In this document: positions 5,784 through 9,046 of the stretch, in pieces | How positions within the stretch are numbered: position 1 is the stretch's first letter | How the letters are laid out: each line of letters opens with the position of its first letter | Assembly (NCBI GenBank): GCA_937975525.1 | Contig: CALJUJ010000198.1 | Location: 1-9,046, forward strand | DNA from: an uncultured bacterium | GTDB taxonomy: Bacteria > Desulfobacterota > Binatia > HRBIN30 | Reading direction: 5' to 3' | DNA: 9,046 nt | Made by a program: the position numbers and the translations under genes | The notes under the pieces: generated by a model | What the model was told of the DNA's origin: nothing | The model's database searches: none | The model's input: only the letters and a program-made list of their open reading frames with translations

Positions 5784-7055
5784 ATGACCCGGCCGGGAGC
5801 GCACGCGAGCGGAGCCGGCGCAGCACCCGCCGTAGATGTCGAGGCGGTACGCGCGGCGGCCCGACTCCTCGAGGGTCAGATCGTTCGCACGCCGTCGGCG
5901 GCGTCGCGGACGCTGTCCAAGATCACCGGGGCCGACGTGATTCTGAAGCTGGAGAACCTCCAGTTCACCGGCTCGTTCAAGGATCGCGGCGCCCTCGTGA
6001 AGCTCAGCTCCCTCGATGCGAGCGAGCGATCTCGAGGGGTGATTGCGTTGTCGGCGGGCAACCACGCGCAGTCCGTCGCCCATCATGCGCAGCGGTTGGG
6101 AATTCCGGCGACGATCGTCATGCCGCGCTTCACGCCGACGGTGAAGGTGCAGCGCACGCGGGGGTTCGGCGCCGAGGTCGTCCTGCACGGGGACCGGCTC
6201 GACGAGGCCCGTCCGCACGCCGAAGCGCTGATGGCGGAGCGCGACCTGGTCCTGATCCATCCCTACGACGATCCCAGGGTGATCGCCGGGCAGGGAACGA
6301 TCGCCCTCGAGATGCTCGCGGACCATCCCGATCTCGACGCGATCATCGTTCCCGTAGGAGGAGGCGGCCTGGTCGCTGGGATGGCGGTTGCGGCCAAGGC
6401 GATCCAGCCTCGCGTTCGCATCATCGGCGTCGAGGCGAAGCGCTTCCCGGCGATGCGACAGGCGCGCGCCGGTGATCCGAGCGAGTGCGGCGACGCGACG
6501 ATCGCGGAAGGCATCGCGGTCAAGGAGCCTGGGAGTCGCACTCTTCCATTGGTGCGGGAGAGCGTCGACGACATCGTCCTCGTCGACGAAGATGCGATCG
6601 AAGCGGCGGTACTGCTGCTGCTGGACGTCGAGAAGACCGTCGTCGAGGGGGCCGGAGCCGTCGGGCTGGCCGCCTTGCTGCAGGAGCGCTCGCGGTTCGC
6701 CGGCCGCAAGGTCGGCCTCGTCGTCTCCGGTGGCAACATCGACTTGATGGTGTTGTCGTCGATCATCCAGCGCGGGCTCGTGCGGCGGGGACGGCTGGTA
6801 CGCTTGCGCCTGGGGATGCCCGATCGACCCGGATCTCTTGCGCGCGCCTCGGCGATCATCGCCGACGCCAGCGCCAACGTCATCGAGGTCCAGCACCAGC
6901 GCGCCTTTTCGGTTCTTTCGATCAAGCAGGTCCAGTGCGAGTTCGTCATCGAGACGCTCGGGCGCGAACACCTGCGGTCGATCGTCGATGCGCTCGAGCA
7001 TGCTGGGTTCGCCACCGAGCTCCCCGACGCGGCGCTGCTCGATTCGCTGCCCTGA
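5784..7055 (+). CDS. ilvA: Threonine ammonia-lyase (dehydratase) with C-terminal ACT domain
   Basis: This 423-aa cytoplasmic PLP enzyme deaminates L-threonine to 2-oxobutanoate and ammonia, the first step of isoleucine synthesis or of threonine catabolism. The fold-type II catalytic domain shows ENLQFTGSFKDRGA with Lys66 as the PLP Schiff-base lysine, SAGNHAQ, the phosphate-binding PVGGGGL at 190-196, and VSGGNID at 314-320. A single ACT domain follows (about 337-415, RLRLGMPDRPGSLARASAII). That layout matches the single-ACT group (TIGR01127, about 400 aa) rather than E. coli IlvA with its two ACT-like repeats, so allosteric control by an amino acid is likely but the effector cannot be told. 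ATG 5784 is the only sensible start after the upstream gene; it lacks a strong Shine-Dalgarno and leaves about 17 nonconserved Ala/Gly-rich residues at the N-terminus. Confidence 0.93.
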   Translation: MTRPGAHASGAGAAPAVDVEAVRAAARLLEGQIVRTPSAASRTLSKITGADVILKLENLQFTGSFKDRGALVKLSSLDASERSRGVIALSAGNHAQSVAHHAQRLGIPATIVMPRFTPTVKVQRTRGFGAEVVLHGDRLDEARPHAEALMAERDLVLIHPYDDPRVIAGQGTIALEMLADHPDLDAIIVPVGGGGLVAGMAVAAKAIQPRVRIIGVEAKRFPAMRQARAGDPSECGDATIAEGIAVKEPGSRTLPLVRESVDDIVLVDEDAIEAAVLLLLDVEKTVVEGAGAVGLAALLQERSRFAGRKVGLVVSGGNIDLMVLSSIIQRGLVRRGRLVRLRLGMPDRPGSLARASAIIADASANVIEVQHQRAFSVLSIKQVQCEFVIETLGREHLRSIVDALEHAGFATELPDAALLDSLP

Positions 7056-7110
7056 ATCGCGAGCACTCGTCCGATTGCATCGGCAGCCCCGCCCGTGTCA
7101 GTCGTCGCGC

Positions 7111-7947
7111 ATGGACTTCGGACAGGAAGCGCTCGGAACGTTCGCGCCCGGATTGTTCGCGGGCAAGACCGTGGTGGTCACCGGCGGCGGCCGTGGGATC
7201 GGCAAGCAGGCGGCGCTCGCCTTCGCGCGCTACGGCGCCAACCTCGTCATCGCCGGGCGTCGCCCCGACAATCTCGAGCCGACGCGGGCGGAGATCGAGG
7301 CGCTCGGTGTCGAGTGCCTGGCGCTGCCGACCGACATCCGTAAGGTCGATCAGGTCGAGGCGCTCCTCGCGGCGACGCGCGATCGGTTCGGTGTGCCGGA
7401 CTGCCTCGTCAACAACGCCGGGGGCCAGTTTCCGGCGCGTCCAAGCGCGATCTCCGACAACGGCTGGCGTGCCGTGGTCGACCTGAACCTGAATGGCACG
7501 TGGAACATGTGCAGTCGCTTCGGTGGGGCGATGGCGGAGCGCGGCTCCGGCGCGATCGTCAACGTGGTCCACATCTACTCGTTCGAGCGCGGCGGGCCTG
7601 CCTTCGCGCACTCGGGTGCGGCGCGCGCCGGCGTCGTCAACCTGACGAAATCCCTCGCGTACTATTGGGCGAGACGGGGTGTCACGATCAACGCCCTGGC
7701 GCCCGGGTCGGTGTCGACTGCGGGCCTCCACGAAGAGGAGTTCGCCCGCGCCGAAGTCGCGAACTACGAGGCCGTCGCAGTGCGCGACGTGCCCGCGCAC
7801 CGGCTTGCGGAAGCGGACGAGATCGCGGCGATCCTCCTCTTTCTCTGCTCGCCGGCCGCCGCCTACATCAACGGTGCGACGCTGGTCGCCGACGGCGCGC
7901 TGTACCTCGGCAACTGGACGCCGATGATGGACCCCGAGACCCTATGA
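7111..7947 (+). CDS. SDR family oxidoreductase, peroxisomal trans-2-enoyl-CoA reductase (PECR)-like
   Basis: This 278-aa cytoplasmic protein has the classical SDR Rossmann fold. TGGGRGIG at 24-31 is the nucleotide-binding TGxxxGxG, and NNAGGQF at 101-107 is the NNAG motif. In the usual YxxxK position the sequence reads HSGAARAGV (167-175): the catalytic Tyr and Lys are replaced by His167 and Ala171. The same HSGAARAGVxNLTKSLA block, the preceding GGQF and the N-terminal APGL opening are features I recall from human PECR, which reduces trans-2-enoyl-CoA with NADPH. The substitution is therefore probably a subfamily trait rather than damage. Enoyl-CoA reduction is inferred from that resemblance only. 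It lies 55 bp after ilvA on the same strand. The gap holds a small perfect hairpin (CCGAT-TGC-ATCGG, 7071-7083), and ATG 7111 lacks a clear ribosome site. Confidence 0.88.
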   Translation: MDFGQEALGTFAPGLFAGKTVVVTGGGRGIGKQAALAFARYGANLVIAGRRPDNLEPTRAEIEALGVECLALPTDIRKVDQVEALLAATRDRFGVPDCLVNNAGGQFPARPSAISDNGWRAVVDLNLNGTWNMCSRFGGAMAERGSGAIVNVVHIYSFERGGPAFAHSGAARAGVVNLTKSLAYYWARRGVTINALAPGSVSTAGLHEEEFARAEVANYEAVAVRDVPAHRLAEADEIAAILLFLCSPAAAYINGATLVADGALYLGNWTPMMDPETL

Positions 7948-7970
7948 CGGCGGGCGGTGAGCGGCCGGCG

Positions 7971-8582
7971 TCAGGCGTGGACGTCCGCGAACGGGTCCCA
8001 GTTGGGATCGCGGTGGCGCTCGTATTCGGTTCCGAGCTCGATCTGGCGGGCGACTTCGGCGCCGAACTCGCGCTCGATGATCGCCAGGGCCATGTCGATG
8101 CCGGCGGTGACGCCTGACGACGTCGCGAAGGTACCGTCCTCGACCCACCGGGCGCGACGGATCCACTCGACGTTCGGCCCTTGCTGCACGACCCAATCGA
8201 ATGCGCGCTTGTTGGTGGTCGCTCTGTGCCCGTCGAGCAGTCCGGTGCGCGCGAGCAGCGCGGTGCCGGTGCAGACGGTCATGGTTACGGCTGCGGCAGC
8301 CGCGCGCCGACGCAGCCAGGCGACGAGCTCGGGGTCGTCGACGCTGCGTCGCGTGCCGATGCCGCCCGGCACCAGAATCCACTCGAGCTCGGGGCAGGCT
8401 GCGTAGCCGTGGTCGGCGACCGCGGCCGGTCCTTGTGCGCTCGCCACGGGGCCGGCGGTGGCGGCGACCGTGACGAGCTCGAGGTCGTCGCGTAGCTGGC
8501 CGAACATCTCGGCGGGGCCGAAGACGTCGAGAAGCTCGAACCCGGGAAACAGCAACAGGCCCAGTCGGCGCCGTGAGCTCAT
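7971..8582 (-). CDS. DJ-1/PfpI family protein (isonitrile-hydratase-like)
   Basis: This complete 203-aa protein is of the class I glutamine amidotransferase-like DJ-1/PfpI superfamily. LFPGFELLDVFGPAEMF (residues 11-27) is the first strand and helix with acidic residues Asp19 and Glu25, and ILVPGGIGTR follows at 69-78. The nucleophile elbow is TVCTGTALLARTGLLDG with Cys104, and HRATTNK comes next. The C-terminal block SGVTAGIDMALAIIE (156-170) is typical of the isonitrile hydratase / transcription-regulator-associated branch, but no AraC-type DNA-binding domain follows, so this is the stand-alone enzyme form. The substrate cannot be assigned from sequence. Its ATG overlaps the stop of the upstream gene by 4 bp (8579-8582), which fixes the start and implies translational coupling. 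It converges on the SDR gene with only 23 bp between stops. Confidence 0.9.
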   Translation of the reverse strand: MSSRRRLGLLLFPGFELLDVFGPAEMFGQLRDDLELVTVAATAGPVASAQGPAAVADHGYAACPELEWILVPGGIGTRRSVDDPELVAWLRRRAAAAAVTMTVCTGTALLARTGLLDGHRATTNKRAFDWVVQQGPNVEWIRRARWVEDGTFATSSGVTAGIDMALAIIEREFGAEVARQIELGTEYERHRDPNWDPFADVHA

Positions 8583-8923
8583 GGGCGCGACTCGTCTGCG
8601 CCTGCTTCGTCGAACATGCCCGCGGCCGCAGCCTGCACCAGGTCGACGGCGGCGGCCGGCGCCTTGCGCGGCGAGCCGGCATCATAGGGAGGTTGCGGGT
8701 CGTACTCGATCGCCAGCTGCACGGCTTGCGCGACCTCGTCGCCGACGAGTTGTCCGAGCAGAGATAGGGCCATGTCGATGCCGGCGGATACGCCGGCCGC
8801 GGTGACGTACTTTCCGTCGGCGACGACGCGCTGTTCGGTCGGACGTGCGCCAAGCGCCGCGAGCTGGTCGTGGGCCATCCAATGGGTCGTGGCCTGGCGC
8901 CCCTGAAGGAGTCCGGCGGCACC
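8579..8923 (-). CDS. Second DJ-1/PfpI family protein, C-terminal part only (5' end lost at a junction)
   Basis: Reading leftward from about 8923, the frame gives GAAGLLQGRQATTHWMAHDQ and later AAGVSAGIDMALSLLGQL and QLAIEYDPQPPYDAGSP. This is clearly the second half of a DJ-1/PfpI protein related to, but distinct from, its downstream neighbour. The ATG at 8878 is internal, not the real start, because conserved family sequence (LLQGRQATTHW) precedes it. Upstream of about 8923-8926 the homology stops: the expected nucleophile region (VCTG plus a hydrophobic run) is absent and the sequence is instead the antisense of a DUF444 gene. The N-terminal half with the catalytic Cys is therefore missing, through either contig misjoining or a genuine rearrangement. 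The stop at 8579 overlaps the next gene's start. The C-terminal tail (about 30 residues, Ala/Pro-rich) is extra. Confidence 0.8.
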   Translation of the reverse strand, partial: GAAGLLQGRQATTHWMAHDQLAALGARPTEQRVVADGKYVTAAGVSAGIDMALSLLGQLVGDEVAQAVQLAIEYDPQPPYDAGSPRKAPAAAVDLVQAAAAGMFDEAGADESRP

Positions 8924-8926
8924 AAG
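8903..8926. other. Junction between a minus-strand DJ-1/PfpI gene and a plus-strand DUF444 gene
   Basis: Within these 24 bases both readings fit their own families. The plus strand gives LKESGGTK (DUF444 has a conserved ESGGT) and the minus strand gives LGAAGLLQ (DJ-1/PfpI). To the left only DJ-1/PfpI is recognisable, and to the right only DUF444. The two genes are cut at the same point and in opposite orientation, as expected of a join across short shared sequence. Confidence 0.65.
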
Positions 8927-9046
8927 ATCTCCAGCGCCTACCGGCTCGTGGACAAGATCATCGACGACGACTACCCGCCCGAGCAGTGGAACATCTACTG
9001 CTTCCAGTTCAGCGACGGCGACAACTGGAGCGGGGGCGACACGACC
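8909..9046 (+). CDS. YeaH/YhbH (DUF444) family protein, internal fragment (runs off the window)
   Basis: The plus-strand frame reads ESGGTKISSAYRLVDKIIDD, then DYPPEQWNIYCFQFSDGDNW, and is open to the last base. This is the conserved central-to-C-terminal block of the YeaH/YhbH family, whose genes usually neighbour a PrkA-type serine kinase and a SpoVR homologue (in E. coli yeaG-yeaH; in Bacillus prkA-yhbH-spoVR). The proteins have a von Willebrand-A-like fold and are linked to starvation and stationary-phase responses. Only about 46 residues are present and the N-terminal two-thirds are missing. The in-frame ATG at 8882 cannot be the native start, because the motif should lie several hundred residues into the protein. 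The fragment begins at the junction described at 8903-8926. Confidence 0.8.

Noticed and set aside
5139..7001. 620-codon open frame on the minus strand across the ACT gene and threonine ammonia-lyase
   Set aside because: It crosses two well-supported genes in a different frame, and its translation is low-complexity Arg/Asp/Gly without family motifs.
7948..7970. Bidirectional terminator between the convergent SDR and DJ-1/PfpI genes
   Set aside because: The gap is only 23 bp, with no convincing stem-loop or T-tract.
7942..8925. 327-codon minus-strand frame covering both DJ-1/PfpI genes
   Set aside because: It is out of frame with both genes, which carry clear DJ-1/PfpI motifs and a clean ATGA overlap; the product is almost entirely Arg-rich.
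1..9046. Defence system, CRISPR array, prophage or integrated element
   Set aside because: I see no repeat-spacer pattern, nuclease/toxin pair, integrase, transposase or tRNA attachment site. All complete genes but one belong to common metabolic families and share the same GC-rich coding style.

Overview
This is a GC-rich (by eye roughly two-thirds G+C) bacterial chromosomal window, densely packed and housekeeping-like in character. Metabolic genes lie in short runs with 4-bp ATGA overlaps. I see no phage, plasmid, transposase, CRISPR, tRNA or rRNA. The style (high GC, scattered glycogen, amino-acid and fatty-acid genes, a palindromic GGGGAC/GTCCCC repeat) would suit a soil or sediment lineage near the former Deltaproteobacteria or Binatota, but the taxon cannot be fixed from the sequence alone.

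Layout, left to right. Bases 1-118 (minus) are the first 39 codons of a dienelactone-hydrolase-like gene with a strong Shine-Dalgarno. An intergenic stretch of about 260 bp follows, holding a 64-bp imperfect palindrome made of two palindromic boxes (REPIN-like). Then comes a plus-strand run: a LOG-family nucleotide hydrolase (381-1280), a beta-CASP metallo-beta-lactamase RNase overlapping it by 4 bp (1277-2632), a short-type alpha-glucan phosphorylase (2754-4454), and a secreted protein of unknown function carrying a metzincin-like motif whose first His is Asn (4390-5202). A minus-strand double-ACT protein of the GcvR type (5168-5701) converges on that last gene and diverges from an ACT-tailed threonine ammonia-lyase (5784-7055). 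A trans-2-enoyl-CoA-reductase-like SDR (7111-7947) follows. Two DJ-1/PfpI-superfamily genes then lie on the minus strand (7971-8582 and 8579-8923, ATGA overlap).

Both ends of the window look broken. At the right end the upstream DJ-1/PfpI gene stops matching its family within about 20 bp, and the sequence becomes the C-terminal part of a YeaH/YhbH (DUF444) protein on the opposite strand. At the left end the dienelactone-hydrolase reading passes into a GTAFTYQGR motif typical of unrelated surface proteins. Chimeric contig ends are the simplest explanation, and both sites should be verified before any biology is built on them.

Taken together the genes suggest ordinary functions: nucleotide and RNA turnover (LOG plus beta-CASP RNase), glycogen breakdown, threonine-to-2-oxobutanoate conversion beside an ACT-domain regulator, and enoyl or ketoacyl redox chemistry. 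I found no convincing new multi-gene system. The best biological leads are the degenerate secreted zincin, the ACT/threonine ammonia-lyase divergent pair and the palindromic repeat.
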